Positions 28,287-37,622 of a stretch of 64,000 nucleotides of DNA are shown here, one piece after another. The position numbers and the translations under genes are program-made. The first letter of the stretch is position 1. Every line of letters begins with the position of its first letter. A model generated the notes under the pieces. That model saw only the letters and a program-made list of their open reading frames with translations, searched no databases and was not told the DNA's origin. The DNA comes from Roseateles sp. YR242 (lineage in GTDB: Bacteria; Pseudomonadota; Gammaproteobacteria; Burkholderiales; Burkholderiaceae_C): contig NZ_FOAV01000001.1 in assembly GCF_900109745.1 (NCBI RefSeq), positions 1 to 64,000 of the forward strand. Reading direction: 5' to 3'.

Positions 28287-28838
28287 TCAGTTCTTGGCGG
28301 CGTGCGCCTTCAGCGCATCCACCAGTTCGTCCACGCGTTGCGGGCTCATGAAGCTGCACATCTGGCGGTCGTTGACCAGCATCACCGGCGCATCGGCGCA
28401 GGCGCCCAGGCACTCGCTCTTCTGCACGGTGAAGAGGCCGTCGGCCGTGGTGCCGCCCTCGTCCACGCCGAGCTTGCTGCACAGCTGCTCCAGCGTCTTC
28501 TGGCCATCACGCAGCTGGCACGGCAGGTTGGTGCAGACATTCAACTTGAACTTGCCCAACTTGCGCTGGTTGTACATGTTGTAGAAGGTCGTGACCTCGT
28601 AGACGGCGATCGCGGGCATGCCCAGGTACAGGGCAATGGCGTCCTCCGCCTCACGCGAGACGTGGCCCTGCTCCTGCTGGACGATGGACAGGCAGGCCAT
28701 CACGGCCGACTGCGCCTGCTCGGCCGGGTATTTGGCAACCTCGCGCGCGAAACGGGCCTGGGTGGACGCGCTCAGGACGAATCCCGCCGTGGCGATTCCG
28801 GTTTGGGTAACTTCAGTGCTGCTCATCGCGATCACCAC
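28287..28838 (-). CDS. nuoE: NADH-quinone oxidoreductase subunit E
   Basis: Thioredoxin-fold 2Fe-2S subunit (cluster N1a), about 180 residues. The four ligands are visible as CTNLPC and ECLGAC. The N-terminal helical part ([20 protein letters not shown]) is typical. ATG codons at 28838 and 28829 are both possible. At 28838 the start lies directly against the nuoD stop. Confidence 0.96.
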   Translation of the reverse strand: MVIAMSSTEVTQTGIATAGFVLSASTQARFAREVAKYPAEQAQSAVMACLSIVQQEQGHVSREAEDAIALYLGMPAIAVYEVTTFYNMYNQRKLGKFKLNVCTNLPCQLRDGQKTLEQLCSKLGVDEGGTTADGLFTVQKSECLGACADAPVMLVNDRQMCSFMSPQRVDELVDALKAHAAKN

Positions 28839-30092
28839 TCAACGGTCAATTTCACCGAACACGATGTCCATCGTGCCGATCACGGCCACCGCGTCAGCGA
28901 TCATGTGGCCACGCGCCATCTCGTCCAGTGCGGCCAGGTGCGAATAACCCGGTGCGCGGATCTTCAGGCGGTAAGGCTTGTTGGCACCGTCGCTGACGAT
29001 GTAGATGCCGAACTCGCCCTTCGGGTGTTCCACGCTGGCATAGGCCTCGCCCTCGGGGACGCGGAAACCTTCCGTGAACAACTTGAAGTGGTGGATCAGC
29101 TCTTCCATGCTGGTCTTCATCGCCACGCGAGACGGGGGTGCGACCTTGTGGTTGTCGGTGATCACCGGACCCGGGTTGGCCTTGAGCCACTTCACGCACT
29201 GCTGGACGATGCGGTTGGACTGGCGCATTTCTTCGACGCGCACCAGGTAGCGGTCGTAGGTGTCGCCGTTGGTGCCCACCGGGATGTCGAAGTCCATCTT
29301 GCCGTAGACATCGTAGGGCTGGGTCTTGCGGGTGTCCCAGGCGATACCGGAGCCGCGCAGCATCGGGCCGGTCAGGCCCAGGTTCAGCGCGCGTTCGGGC
29401 GTCATGACACCGATGCCGACGGTCCGCTGCTTCCAGATCCGGTTGTCGGTCAGCAGGGTTTCGTAGTCGTCCACATTGGCCGGGAAGCGCGCGCAGAAGT
29501 CCTCGATGAAATCGAGCATCGAACCTTGGCGGTTCGCGTTCAGGCGGTCGATGGCCTTCTGGTTCTTGATCTTGCTGACCTTGTACTGCGGCATGGTGTC
29601 CGGCAGGTCGCGGTAGACACCGCCCGGACGGAAGTAGGCCGCATGCATGCGCGCGCCGGAGACGGCTTCGTACATGTCGAAGATGTCTTCACGTTCACGG
29701 AAGCAGTAGATCAGGATGTTCATCGCGCCGCAGTCGATGCCGTGCGCGCCCAACCACAGCAGGTGGTTCAGGATGCGGGTCAGCTCGGCGAACATCACGC
29801 GGATGTACTGGGCACGTTCGGGCACTTCCAGGCCCATCATCTTCTCGATGGCCAGGCAATAGGCGTGCTCGTTGGACATCATCGAGACGTAGTCCAGGCG
29901 GTCCATGTAGGGCAGCGACTGGATGAAGGTCTTGGTCTCGGCCAGCTTCTCGGTGGCACGGTGCAGCAGACCGATGTGCGGGTCGGCGCGCTGGATGACT
30001 TCGCCGTCCAGCTCCAGCACCAGACGCAGCACGCCGTGGGCGGCCGGGTGCTGCGGCCCGAAGTTCAGGGTGTAGTTCTTGATTTCGGCCAT
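28839..30092 (-). CDS. nuoD: NADH-quinone oxidoreductase subunit D (49-kDa type)
   Basis: Quinone-site subunit homologous to NiFe hydrogenase large subunits but without the metal. The 417 residues include [13 protein letters not shown] near the N-terminus, whose His contacts quinone, and the conserved Tyr/Asp region further on ([19 protein letters not shown]). NuoD is separate from NuoC here, unlike the fused NuoCD of E. coli. Its ribosome site (GGGAG) lies just after an unusual 93-bp GC-rich spacer. Confidence 0.97.
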   Translation of the reverse strand: MAEIKNYTLNFGPQHPAAHGVLRLVLELDGEVIQRADPHIGLLHRATEKLAETKTFIQSLPYMDRLDYVSMMSNEHAYCLAIEKMMGLEVPERAQYIRVMFAELTRILNHLLWLGAHGIDCGAMNILIYCFREREDIFDMYEAVSGARMHAAYFRPGGVYRDLPDTMPQYKVSKIKNQKAIDRLNANRQGSMLDFIEDFCARFPANVDDYETLLTDNRIWKQRTVGIGVMTPERALNLGLTGPMLRGSGIAWDTRKTQPYDVYGKMDFDIPVGTNGDTYDRYLVRVEEMRQSNRIVQQCVKWLKANPGPVITDNHKVAPPSRVAMKTSMEELIHHFKLFTEGFRVPEGEAYASVEHPKGEFGIYIVSDGANKPYRLKIRAPGYSHLAALDEMARGHMIADAVAVIGTMDIVFGEIDR

Positions 30093-30185
30093 GATCAGGA
30101 CTCCCGCCGGGCCGCCGCAAGGGGGGCCTGCGCCCCCGCGGGGGGCAGCGATGCGGCTACGCCGCGAGATTGGGGGTTAAACATT
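30093..30185. other. 93-bp GC-rich hairpin spacer inside the nuo operon
   Basis: It holds the perfect palindrome CCCCCGCGGGGG (30134-30145), which competes with a G-run at 30122-30127, and a second hairpin GCGGC-TAC-GCCGC (30155-30167). Every other junction between nuo structural genes except A/B is 70 bp or less. It looks like an inserted intergenic element. Confidence 0.55.
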
Positions 30186-30779
30186 TCACAGTCCGCCGTA
30201 GTTGTCTTCGCGGATGACACGAGGTGTGATTTCGCGCGGCTCGATGCTCACCGGCTGGTAGATCACACGCTTTTGCTCGGGGTCGTAACGCATCTCGACG
30301 TGGCCCGTCACCGGGAAGTCCTTGCGCATCGGGTGGCCGATGAAACCGTAGTCCGTCAGGATGCGACGCAGGTCTTCATGGCCTTCGAAGATGATGCCGT
30401 ACATGTCGAAGGCTTCGCGTTCGAACCAGTTGGCGGCATTCCAGATCGGGGTCACGGCGGCCACGACCGGGAAGTCGTCGTCCGTGGCGAAGACCTTCAG
30501 GCGCAGGCGCCAGTTCTTGTTGATCGACAGCAGGTGCGAGACGGCCGCGAAACGCGGGCCTTCATAGGCACCGTCCTTGTAGGCGCTGTAATCCACGCCG
30601 CAGAGGTCGATCAGCTGCTCGAAGCGCAGCTCGGAATGGTCGCGCAGCAGCTTGGCCACCTGGAGGTAGTCCTTGGCTGCAACGGTGATGGTGATCTCGC
30701 CGAGTTCGCGCTTCAACGCCACGATCTGGCCGCCCAGGACGGATTCGAGCGCCGCCTGCAAGGTATCGAGTTTGCTCAT
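30186..30779 (-). CDS. nuoC: NADH-quinone oxidoreductase subunit C (30-kDa type)
   Basis: Peripheral-arm scaffold subunit of complex I, 197 residues, encoded as a separate protein from NuoD. The signature [22 protein letters not shown] is intact (shown here in part: [12 protein letters not shown]). The C-terminus EDNYGGL is typical. It follows nuoB after 20 bp. Confidence 0.96.
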   Translation of the reverse strand: MSKLDTLQAALESVLGGQIVALKRELGEITITVAAKDYLQVAKLLRDHSELRFEQLIDLCGVDYSAYKDGAYEGPRFAAVSHLLSINKNWRLRLKVFATDDDFPVVAAVTPIWNAANWFEREAFDMYGIIFEGHEDLRRILTDYGFIGHPMRKDFPVTGHVEMRYDPEQKRVIYQPVSIEPREITPRVIREDNYGGL

Positions 30780-30799
30780 GTGCTTGGCTTGCGTAGGGC

Positions 30800-31276
30800 T
30801 TAGCGCGCGATGGTGTTCTCGCGGCGGATCTTGGCCTGCAGTTGCAGGATGCCGTAGAGCAGTGCCTCGGCGGTCGGCGGACAGCCCGGGACGTAGACGT
30901 CCACCGGCACGATCCGGTCACAGCCGCGCACCACCGAATAACTGTAGTGGTAATAGCCACCACCGTTGGCGCAGGAGCCCATGGACAGCACCCAGCGGGG
31001 CTCGGCCATCTGGTCATACACCTTGCGCAGGGCCGGGGCCATCTTGTTGCACAGCGTGCCCGCCACGATCATCAGGTCGGACTGGCGGGGGCTGGGACGG
31101 AACAACATGCCGAAGCGGTCGATGTCGTAGCGCGCGGCGCCGGCGTGCATCATCTCCACCGCACAGCACGCCAGACCGAAGGTCATCGGCCACAGGGAGC
31201 CGGTTTTGGACCAGTTCACCAGCACGTCGATGGACGTGGTGAGGAAACCTTCCTTCAAGAGGCCTTCGTTACCCAT
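30800..31276 (-). CDS. nuoB: NADH-quinone oxidoreductase subunit B (PSST type)
   Basis: Holds cluster N2, the last iron-sulfur centre before quinone. The tandem Cys in [10 protein letters not shown], the Cys of GSCANGGG and that of VPGCPP are present. I start at [11 protein letters not shown] (158 residues), the usual betaproteobacterial N-terminus. ATGs 27 and 54 bases upstream are in frame but lack a clear ribosome site. Confidence 0.96.
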   Translation of the reverse strand: MGNEGLLKEGFLTTSIDVLVNWSKTGSLWPMTFGLACCAVEMMHAGAARYDIDRFGMLFRPSPRQSDLMIVAGTLCNKMAPALRKVYDQMAEPRWVLSMGSCANGGGYYHYSYSVVRGCDRIVPVDVYVPGCPPTAEALLYGILQLQAKIRRENTIAR

Positions 31277-31384
31277 ATCGAAATTCCAATCTTTCGAAAG
31301 CATGGGGTTGGGCGCCCTGCCCTTCCCCACCGCGCGTCAGGCCTGCGGGGCCTTTCGCACCTTTGGTGGCTCAGCAGCAGCCGG

Positions 31385-31744
31385 TCATTCCCAATCGAGG
31401 GCGCCCTTTTTCCACTCGTAGGCGAAACCCACGACCAGAATGCCCAGGAACACCATCATCGCCCAGAAACCGGCCGCGCCCACTTCGCGCAGGGACACGG
31501 CCCAGGGGAAGAGGAAGGCGATTTCCAGGTCGAAGAGGATGAAGAGAATGGCGACGAGGTAGTAGCGCACGTCGAATTTCATCCGCGCGTTCTCAAAGGC
31601 CTCGAAGCCGCACTCATAGGGGGAATTTTTGGCCTCGTCAGGACGACGCGGGCCGAGCAGGAAGCCCAGGAGCTGGGGTGCTATACCCACCACGGCGCCG
31701 ACCAGAATGAAAAGGATGACGGGGAGGTATTGTTCCAGGCTCAC
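31385..31744 (-). CDS. nuoA: NADH-quinone oxidoreductase subunit A
   Basis: First gene of the operon; a three-helix membrane subunit of 119 residues. The loop [20 protein letters not shown], which contacts the quinone site, is present. Homologues start with a short [12 protein letters not shown] N-terminus, so the GTG at 31744 is used. A GAAGAG ribosome site lies about 10 bases before it. The long in-frame extension upstream is not family-like. Confidence 0.94.
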   Translation of the reverse strand: MSLEQYLPVILFILVGAVVGIAPQLLGFLLGPRRPDEAKNSPYECGFEAFENARMKFDVRYYLVAILFILFDLEIAFLFPWAVSLREVGAAGFWAMMVFLGILVVGFAYEWKKGALDWE

Positions 31745-32085
31745 GACTTTGCTCTTCGTTTGATGCCGGGATGGACGGTCGACAGCGGGCAATTCAAATG
31801 CCCGACAGACAGCCCCATTCCGAACAGGTTTCCAACGGGCCACCGAGATCAACCGTCCGCCGACACAAAGGTCAGCCAACGGTTCCCGGCAATCATTCGG
31901 CAAAAACAACGGGCGCGCCGTGAGCGGTGTATACACATCGCTTACGGACCGCGCCCGCCTGTCCTTTGAAATTCTTTCAGATCACCCGATCTTCAAAAAA
32001 TTCAAAGGCCTCAACCTGCTTTAGTCTCACTACTGACCCGGCTTGTTGGGCTAGATCACAAGGACCATGGCAGGCCGATTTATTC
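31745..32085. other. 341-bp gap between nuoA and tRNA-Leu
   Basis: It contains the minus-strand terminator at 31901-31956 and, on the nuoA side, what must be the nuo promoter and leader. A six-bp-arm hairpin (CGGGCA-7nt-TGCCCG, 31786-31804) lies in that leader, 42-60 bp before the GTG start. I could not assign convincing -35/-10 boxes, and I see no gene. Confidence 0.6.
31901..31956 (-). terminator. long hairpin terminator downstream of tRNA-Leu
   Basis: Arms GGGCGCG/CGCGCCC (31911-31917 and 31950-31956) continue inward through CGT-AGCG pairing to a central GTGTATACAC palindrome. On the minus strand the stem is followed by GTTGTTTTTG. It should end the tRNA-Leu transcript and insulate the nuo operon. 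Confidence 0.75.
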
Positions 32086-32170
32086 TGGTGCCGACGGCGA
32101 GACTCGAACTCGCACAGCTTTCGCCACTACCCCCTCAAGATAGCGTGTCTACCAATTTCACCACGTCGGC
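32086..32170 (-). tRNA. tRNA-Leu (anticodon GAG)
   Basis: An 85-nt class II tRNA with CCA encoded. Acceptor GCCGACG pairs with CGTCGGC; the D-arm reads GTGGTGAAATTGGTAGACAC. The anticodon stem CTATC/GGTAG encloses the loop TTGAGGG, giving GAG at 34-36. A long variable arm and GTTCGAGTC in the T-arm confirm it. It reads CUC/CUU codons. A TATAGA-like -10 lies about 60 bp upstream on the minus strand. Confidence 0.97.
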
Positions 32171-32309
32171 TTGTGTCACCTCTCAGTGACTTTGTCTTGA
32201 CGGCTCGCGTTTCAGACAGCCTCGCATTCTATAGCGGTTTCTGAAGCTCACTGGAAAACCGAAGCGAATTTCTCGAGGAGCTTACGCCAGCCGCCCACTT
32301 CTGTTAAGG

Positions 32310-32337
32310 AAGCTCTGCGAGGACTGATGCAGAGCTT
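32310..32337 (-). terminator. hairpin downstream of secG
   Basis: Perfect nine-bp arms AAGCTCTGC/GCAGAGCTT with a 10-base loop lie about 35 bp after the secG stop. The tail on the minus strand is only moderately T-rich (TTCCTTAAC), so termination may be partial and some transcripts may run into tRNA-Leu. Confidence 0.55.
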
Positions 32338-32371
32338 TCTTCAAACAATATCAGCGCAGGCAACCCGTAGA

Positions 32372-32773
32372 TTACTGCGAAGCGCCAGAAGCTGCAGGAG
32401 CGGCCGGGGACAACACAGCACCCGGGACCACGTCCGTGGCAGCGGAGGCGGCCGGCGCGGGCGCGGAGGCCGGTGCAGCGCCCTGCTCCAGCAGACGCTC
32501 AGCAGCCGAGCCCCCCACCAGCGACGCAGATTCCCGATGGCTGCTCATGTAGGCCAGGGCCAGCGTGCAGACAAAGAAGATGGTCGCCGCGATCGCGGTG
32601 CTGCGCGACAGGAAGTTGGCACTCCCGGTCGCACCGAACAGGCTGCCGGAGGCGCCGCTGCCGAAGGAGGCACCCATGTCGGCGCCCTTGCCGTGCTGCA
32701 CCAGCACCAGACCGATCATTGCCAGGGCAGCCACCAGCTGCAGCACCAGCACCAGATTCATCAACACTTGCAT
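32372..32773 (-). CDS. secG: protein-export membrane protein SecG
   Basis: Accessory subunit of the SecYEG translocon, 133 residues. Two membrane helices (LVLVLQLVAALAMIGLVLVQ and AIAATIFFVCTLALAYM) flank the conserved HGKGADMGASFGSGASGS loop. An Ala/Pro-rich C-terminal tail follows. It lies 55 bp downstream of tpiA, the usual betaproteobacterial order. Confidence 0.95.
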   Translation of the reverse strand: MQVLMNLVLVLQLVAALAMIGLVLVQHGKGADMGASFGSGASGSLFGATGSANFLSRSTAIAATIFFVCTLALAYMSSHRESASLVGGSAAERLLEQGAAPASAPAPAASAATDVVPGAVLSPAAPAASGASQ

Positions 32774-32828
32774 TTGCTTCTTTCTCCGAAAACTCGTTCA
32801 GGGCGACCGCCGGGGTTCATCCGGTAGG

Positions 32829-33584
32829 TCAGCCCGCAGCGCGGCAGATCGCCGCAAAATCAGCAGCCTTCAAAGCGGCGCCTCCGATGAGGCCTCCGTC
32901 GATATCGGGCTGGGCAAACAATTGGGCGGCATTCTCAGGCTTGACACTGCCACCGTAGAGGATCTGCATCTGGTCCGCCTTTTGCGTGGCAGCCTTCAGT
33001 TGCTGACGCAGCAGGCCATGCACATGCTGCGCCTGCTCCGGCGTGGCGGTCAGGCCGGTACCGATGGCCCACACCGGCTCATAAGCCACCACCATTTCAC
33101 CGGTGCAATGCGTGAGCGTATGGATGACCGCAGCGAGCTGGCGCTTGACCACCTCTTCGGTACGACCAGCCTCGCGCTCCGCCAGCGTCTCGCCCACACA
33201 GACGATGGGCGTGATGCCATGTGCCAGCGCAGCCTTGGCCTTGTCGGCCACCAGTTGGTCACCCTCCTGGTGGTAGGCCCGGCGTTCTGAGTGACCCACG
33301 ATGACGTAGCGGCAACCCAGATCCGCGAGCATGGCAGAAGACACCTCGCCGGTGTAGGCGCCCTGCTCATGGGCCGAGCAATCCTGCGCACCAAAAGCCA
33401 CCAGTTGCCCGGTCAATGCCAGCGCGGTTTCGGTGATGTAGGGAAAGGGCACGCAGACGGCGACCTGGGCGTTCCAGGGACCCGCCTCCTTGAGGCCAGC
33501 CAGCAGCACGGCATTGGACGCACGGGTGCCATGCATCTTCCAGTTGCCCACCACCAGCTTCTTGCGTGTCGATTTATCGTGCAT
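32829..33584 (-). CDS. tpiA: triose-phosphate isomerase
   Basis: Interconverts dihydroxyacetone phosphate and glyceraldehyde 3-phosphate in glycolysis and gluconeogenesis. The 251-residue barrel has the catalytic Lys in GNWKMHG, the His in the IVGHSERR loop and the catalytic Glu in [12 protein letters not shown]. The phosphate-binding [10 protein letters not shown] is also intact. It lies between a quinone oxidoreductase gene and secG on the minus strand. Confidence 0.97.
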   Translation of the reverse strand: MHDKSTRKKLVVGNWKMHGTRASNAVLLAGLKEAGPWNAQVAVCVPFPYITETALALTGQLVAFGAQDCSAHEQGAYTGEVSSAMLADLGCRYVIVGHSERRAYHQEGDQLVADKAKAALAHGITPIVCVGETLAEREAGRTEEVVKRQLAAVIHTLTHCTGEMVVAYEPVWAIGTGLTATPEQAQHVHGLLRQQLKAATQKADQMQILYGGSVKPENAAQLFAQPDIDGGLIGGAALKAADFAAICRAAG

Positions 33585-33611
33585 CCATCGGTCTCCGTCT
33601 TGATTCGTGTC

Positions 33612-34598
33612 TCACCAGCTCAGCACGATCTTGCCGACATGCTCACCCGACTCCATCAGCGCATGGGCCGCCGAAGCCTGATCCGCCGGCAGTTGCCGGT
33701 ACAGCACCGGGCGGATGAGCCGCCGCTCCAGCAAGGGCCAGACACGCTCACGCAGGGCGCGGGCAATGCCAGCCTTGAAATCCAGCGAGCGCGGACGCAG
33801 CGTGGAACCGGTGATCGTCAGACGACGACGCAGCACCTGGCCCGCATCGAATGACGCCTTCACCCCACCCTGCACCGCAATGATGACTGCGCGGCCGTCT
33901 TCGGCCAGGCAGTCCACGTTGCGGGCGACATAGTCACCCGCGACCATGTCCAGGATCACATCCACGCCCCGGCCTTGCGTGAAGGCCTTGGCCTCCGCCA
34001 CGAAGTCCTGGTCGCGGTAGTTGATCGCCAGATCAGCACCCAGCGCGCGGCAGGCTTCAGCCTTCTGCGCATGGCCCACGGTGACCAGCACCGTCGAACC
34101 CAGCGCCTTGGCGATCTGGATGGCGGTGACACCGATGCCGCTGCTGCCGCCGTGCACCAGCAGGGTTTCGCCCGGCTGCAGACGAGCCCGCTCGAAGACA
34201 TTGCTCCACACCGTGAAGAAGGTCTCCGGCAGGCTGGCCGCCTCCGCCAGGCTCCATCCCGCAGGGACAGGCAGGCATTGCGCCACCGGCGCCACGCAAA
34301 GCTCGGCATAACCACCACCAGCCACCAGCGCACAGACCGCATCGCCGACCCGCAGGCCGGCGGCGGCCAGCGCCGTGACGTCACCCGCTTCAATGGTGCC
34401 CGCCACCTCCAGGCCGGGGAGATCACTCGCCCCGGGTGGTGGTGGGTAGGCCCCCTCGCGCTGCAGCACGTCAGGCCGGTTGATGCCGTAGGCAGCCACA
34501 CGGATCAGGCACTCCCCCACCCCGGCGACGGGGTCGGGACGCTCGACCAGTTGCAACACCTCCGGACCACCCGGCTGGCTGATGGCGATCGCCTTCAT
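33612..34598 (-). CDS. NAD(P)H:quinone oxidoreductase, zinc-free MDR (QOR/PIG3) family
   Basis: Reduces quinones or related electrophiles with NAD(P)H. The 328-residue protein is a medium-chain dehydrogenase without the catalytic zinc Cys/His set. It has a GroES-like N-terminal domain, the QOR signature LVHGGSSGIGVTAIQIAKAL and an NADP-type Rossmann region (VLVTVGHAQKAEACRALGAD). It starts 6 bp from the pnp stop, so it is probably cotranscribed with pnp. Function is inferred from family alone. Confidence 0.88.
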   Translation of the reverse strand: MKAIAISQPGGPEVLQLVERPDPVAGVGECLIRVAAYGINRPDVLQREGAYPPPPGASDLPGLEVAGTIEAGDVTALAAAGLRVGDAVCALVAGGGYAELCVAPVAQCLPVPAGWSLAEAASLPETFFTVWSNVFERARLQPGETLLVHGGSSGIGVTAIQIAKALGSTVLVTVGHAQKAEACRALGADLAINYRDQDFVAEAKAFTQGRGVDVILDMVAGDYVARNVDCLAEDGRAVIIAVQGGVKASFDAGQVLRRRLTITGSTLRPRSLDFKAGIARALRERVWPLLERRLIRPVLYRQLPADQASAAHALMESGEHVGKIVLSW

Positions 34599-34604
34599 GA
34601 CGAC

Positions 34605-36743
34605 TTACTCGCCTGCGCCTTCCGACGGGGCGCTGAAGGGGGCCGGTGCATCGCGATCCAGCAGCGCCTTCATGGACAGCTTGATGCGGCCCTTTTCGTC
34701 GGTCTCGAGCACCTTGACCTTGACGACCTGGCCTTCGCTCAGGAAGTCGGTCACCTTTTCCACGCGCTGGTGGGCGATCTGGCTGATGTGCAGCAGGCCG
34801 TCCTTGCCGGGCAGGATGTTGACCAGGGCACCGAAGTCGAGGATCTTGGTGACCGCGCCTTCGTAGACCTTGCCAATTTCCGCTTCAGCGGTGATTTCCT
34901 GGATGCGCTTCTTGGCGATTTCGGCCTTGGCGCCATCGGTGGAGGCGATGGTGATGGTGCCGTCTTCAGCGATGTCGATCTGCGTACCGGTTTCTTCGGT
35001 CAGCGCGCGGATGGTGGCGCCGCCCTTGCCGATCACGTCACGGATCTTCTCCGGATTGATCTTCATCGTGTACAGGCGGGGTGCGAACTGCGAGATTTCG
35101 GTGTTGGCCGAACCCATCGCACCGACCATCTTGTCCAGGATGTGCAGGCGGGCTTCCTTGGCTTGCGCCAGGGCGACCTGCATGATTTCCTTGGTGATGC
35201 CCTGGATCTTGATGTCCATCTGCAGGGCGGTGATGCCAGCGGTCGTGCCGGCCACCTTGAAGTCCATGTCACCCAGGTGATCTTCATCACCCAGGATGTC
35301 GGTCAGCACGGCGAAGCGGTTGGCGTCCTTGATCAGACCCATAGCAATACCCGCCACGTGTGCCTTCAGCGGCACGCCGGCATCCAGCAGCGACAGGCAG
35401 CCGCCGCAGACCGAAGCCATGGACGAGGAGCCGTTGGACTCGGTGATTTCCGACACCACGCGGATGGCGTAGGGGAAGTCTTCCTTGGTCGGCAGCACGG
35501 CCACCAGGGCACGCTTGGCCAGACGGCCGTGGCCGATTTCGCGACGCTTGGGGCTGCCCACGCGACCGGTTTCGCCAGTGGCGAACGGGGGCATGTTGTA
35601 GTGCAGCATGAAGCGCTCGGAGTACTCACCGGCGAGCGCGTCGATGACTTGCGAGTCACGGTCGGTACCGAGCGTGGCGGCCACCAGGGCCTGGGTTTCG
35701 CCACGGGTGAACAGGGCGGAACCGTGGGCGCGCGGCAGCACGCTGTTGCGGATCTCGATGGGGCGCACGGTGCGGGTGTCGCGACCGTCGATGCGGGGCT
35801 CGCCGGCCAGGATCTGGCTGCGCACGATGCGCGCTTCGATCTCGAACAGCAGGCCTTCGACTTCCACGCCGTCGAAATCAACGCTTTCAGCAGCCAGGGC
35901 GTCCTTCACCTTGGCATAGGCCTCGCGGCAAGCCTGGGTGCGGGCCTGCTTGGAGCGGATCTGGTAGGCGGCGCGCAGCGGCTCTTCGGCCAGGGCGGTG
36001 ACCTTGGCGATGAAAGGCTCGTCCTTGGCGGGCGCGGTCCAGTTCCAGGACGGCTTGCCGGCTTCACGCACCAGTTCGTTGATGGCGGCGATGGCGATCT
36101 TGCCTTGCTCATGGCCATAGACCACGGCGCCCAGCATGACGTCTTCAGTCAGCTGGTCAGCTTCGGACTCCACCATCAGCACAGCGGCTTCGGTACCGGC
36201 CACCACCAGGTCCAGCTTGGACTCGGTCAGCACGGTCTTGCCCGGGTTCAGCACGTATTCGCCGTTCACATAACCCACGCGGGCGGCACCGATCGGGCCA
36301 TTGAACGGGATGCCGGAAATGGCCAGCGCAGCGCTGGTGGCAATCAGGGCGGCGATGTCAGCCTGGACTTCCGGATTCAGCGACAGCGTGTGGATGACCA
36401 CCTGGACTTCGTTGAAGAAGCCTTCGGGGAACAGCGGGCGGATCGGACGGTCGATCAGGCGCGAGGTCAGGGTCTCCAGCTCGCTGGGGCGGCCTTCACG
36501 CTTGAAGAAGCTGCCCGGGATCTTGCCGGCGGCGTAGGTCTTCTCGAGGTAGTCGACGGTCAGCGGGAAGAAGTCCTGGCCAGCCTTGGCTTCGGTACGG
36601 GCCACCACGGTGGCCAGCACCACGGTGTCTTCGATGTTGACCAGCACGGCACCGGTGGATTGACGGGCGATCTCGCCCGTCTCCATCGTCACCTGGTGTT
36701 GGCCCCATTGGAAGCTCTTGACGACCTTGTTGAACATGCTCAT
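34605..36743 (-). CDS. pnp: polyribonucleotide nucleotidyltransferase (PNPase)
   Basis: Processive 3'-to-5' phosphorolytic exoribonuclease and degradosome component, 712 residues. It has two RNase PH domains (about 1-220 and 310-540) joined by an all-helical linker. A KH domain ([18 protein letters not shown]) and a C-terminal S1 domain ([20 protein letters not shown]) follow. The upstream gene is rpsO, separated by about 200 bp with a hairpin, the classic rpsO-pnp arrangement in which pnp is processed and autoregulated. Confidence 0.98.
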   Translation of the reverse strand: MSMFNKVVKSFQWGQHQVTMETGEIARQSTGAVLVNIEDTVVLATVVARTEAKAGQDFFPLTVDYLEKTYAAGKIPGSFFKREGRPSELETLTSRLIDRPIRPLFPEGFFNEVQVVIHTLSLNPEVQADIAALIATSAALAISGIPFNGPIGAARVGYVNGEYVLNPGKTVLTESKLDLVVAGTEAAVLMVESEADQLTEDVMLGAVVYGHEQGKIAIAAINELVREAGKPSWNWTAPAKDEPFIAKVTALAEEPLRAAYQIRSKQARTQACREAYAKVKDALAAESVDFDGVEVEGLLFEIEARIVRSQILAGEPRIDGRDTRTVRPIEIRNSVLPRAHGSALFTRGETQALVAATLGTDRDSQVIDALAGEYSERFMLHYNMPPFATGETGRVGSPKRREIGHGRLAKRALVAVLPTKEDFPYAIRVVSEITESNGSSSMASVCGGCLSLLDAGVPLKAHVAGIAMGLIKDANRFAVLTDILGDEDHLGDMDFKVAGTTAGITALQMDIKIQGITKEIMQVALAQAKEARLHILDKMVGAMGSANTEISQFAPRLYTMKINPEKIRDVIGKGGATIRALTEETGTQIDIAEDGTITIASTDGAKAEIAKKRIQEITAEAEIGKVYEGAVTKILDFGALVNILPGKDGLLHISQIAHQRVEKVTDFLSEGQVVKVKVLETDEKGRIKLSMKALLDRDAPAPFSAPSEGAGE

Positions 36744-36889
36744 TGCATCTCCTCAGTGATTCAGCCGCTTGCGGTGCGGCTTCAACCGGGAGTGAAGCTG
36801 GGTTTGGCGGGATGCCATTCCAGGGGGACTGCGATCAACGGCGCAAACCCCTTGGAATGACACAGCAGCGCCACGTCAGCCCGACTCCG

Positions 36890-36936
36890 TTCAGAAACAA
36901 CAAAGAGCCTGTTGGCATACATCCAGACAGGCTCTT
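36890..36936 (-). terminator. rpsO terminator / rpsO-pnp intercistronic hairpin
   Basis: Ten-bp perfect arms AAGAGCCTGT/ACAGGCTCTT (36903-36912 and 36927-36936) are followed on the minus strand by TTGTTGTTTC. As in E. coli rpsO-pnp, it should give partial termination and possibly RNase III entry. Confidence 0.75.
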
Positions 36937-36952
36937 CGTTCACAGGCGATGA

Positions 36953-37222
36953 TTACTTGCGCAGACCCAGCTTCTGGATCAGAGCGGTGTAACGGTCAGC
37001 GTCCTTCTTCTTCAGGTAGGACAGCAGGCTCTTGCGCTGGTTGACCATCTTCAGCAGACCGCGACGGCCGTGGTGGTCCTTGGCGTGCAGCTTGAAGTGG
37101 GGGGTCAGTTGGTTGATGCGTGCGGTCAGCAGGGCGACTTGCACTTCAGGAGAACCCGTATCGTTAGCGCTACGTGCGTTGTCCTTGACGATTTCAGCCT
37201 TGCTCAGATCGGCGATTGCCAT
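36953..37222 (-). CDS. rpsO: 30S ribosomal protein S15
   Basis: The 89-residue S15 binds 16S rRNA early in small-subunit assembly. It is recognised by [19 protein letters not shown] and the [20 protein letters not shown] segment. [12 protein letters not shown] is the family start. The promoter appears to lie about 250 bp upstream, leaving a long leader that contains four 12-bp tandem repeats. Confidence 0.98.
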   Translation of the reverse strand: MAIADLSKAEIVKDNARSANDTGSPEVQVALLTARINQLTPHFKLHAKDHHGRRGLLKMVNQRKSLLSYLKKKDADRYTALIQKLGLRK

Positions 37223-37391
37223 GATGCGTTCCTTGTTCCGGAATGGGTTCGGAAAGGCCGCTGGCAACGTACGAACCGTGAATAAACACCGGTGCGATGC
37301 AAGCGGTTTCCGAGATTGACTTGCGGACACAGGTGAAACCGACCCGTGCCGTGCTCGAAGTTCTGTCAGGTTCAAGCGCCACACAGCCTGC

Positions 37392-37439
37392 GCGATTCAC
37401 GAGGCGATTCACGAGGCGATTCACCAGGCAATTCGGCAC
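37392..37439. repeat. four tandem 12-bp repeats in the rpsO leader
   Basis: Units GCGATTCACGAG at 37392-37403 and 37404-37415, GCGATTCACCAG at 37416-37427 and a diverged GCAATTCGGCAC at 37428-37439 stand in exact register. They lie downstream of the predicted rpsO transcription start. Confidence 0.85.
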
Positions 37440-37472
37440 GGACAGCATGGCTCAAACCGACAAAACGGGGCG

Positions 37473-37501
37473 AGTATAACGCAGTGTTTCCGTCCAACGA
37501 A
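37473..37501 (-). promoter_or_regulatory. rpsO: predicted rpsO promoter
   Basis: On the minus strand a good -10, TATACT (37473-37478), is spaced 17 bp from a weak -35, TTCGTT (37496-37501). This is the best sigma-70-like site upstream of rpsO. Confidence 0.5.
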
Positions 37502-37580
37502 GTGCGGGGCAGGCAGGGCTGATTGCTCACGGTGGCTCGGCGAGGCTTGGCGTGACGCCTGGGGTGGCTCAGCGTGACGC

Positions 37581-37620
37581 CAGGGCGGCTCAGGGCGGCT
37601 CAGGGCGGTTCATGGCGGTC
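37581..37620. repeat. four tandem 10-bp repeats beside the HDOD gene stop
   Basis: CAGGGCGGCT occurs exactly at 37581-37590 and 37591-37600, then CAGGGCGGTT and CATGGCGGTC in register up to 37620. The run ends two bases before the stop codon of the neighbouring gene. Confidence 0.85.
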
Positions 37621-37622
37621 AT

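Larger units (their letters stand above)
37223..37622. other. 400-bp gap upstream of rpsO: leader, promoter and repeats
   Basis: From right to left it holds 10-bp repeats at the 3' edge of the HDOD gene, a minus-strand promoter, and a rpsO leader of about 240 nt with 12-bp repeats. No separate gene is supported. A short frame from 37448 runs through the repeats but overlaps rpsO and has no ribosome site I trust. Confidence 0.6.

Noticed and set aside
16819-28351. Very long plus-strand frames opposite nuoN-nuoE (up to 983 residues).
   Set aside because: They are shadows of the nuo genes in another frame, with His/Gln/Asp-rich composition and no recognisable fold.
32086-32170. tRNA-Leu as an integration site for a mobile element.
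   Set aside because: No integrase, no duplicated 3' end of the tRNA and no accessory genes lie on either side; both neighbours are core operons.
37400-37425. GAGGCGATT in the rpsO leader repeats matches the core of the Fic operator half-site.
   Set aside because: The match is only nine bases, the preceding T of TGAGGCG is missing, and the site is explained by the 12-bp tandem repeat. No link to Fic is claimed.
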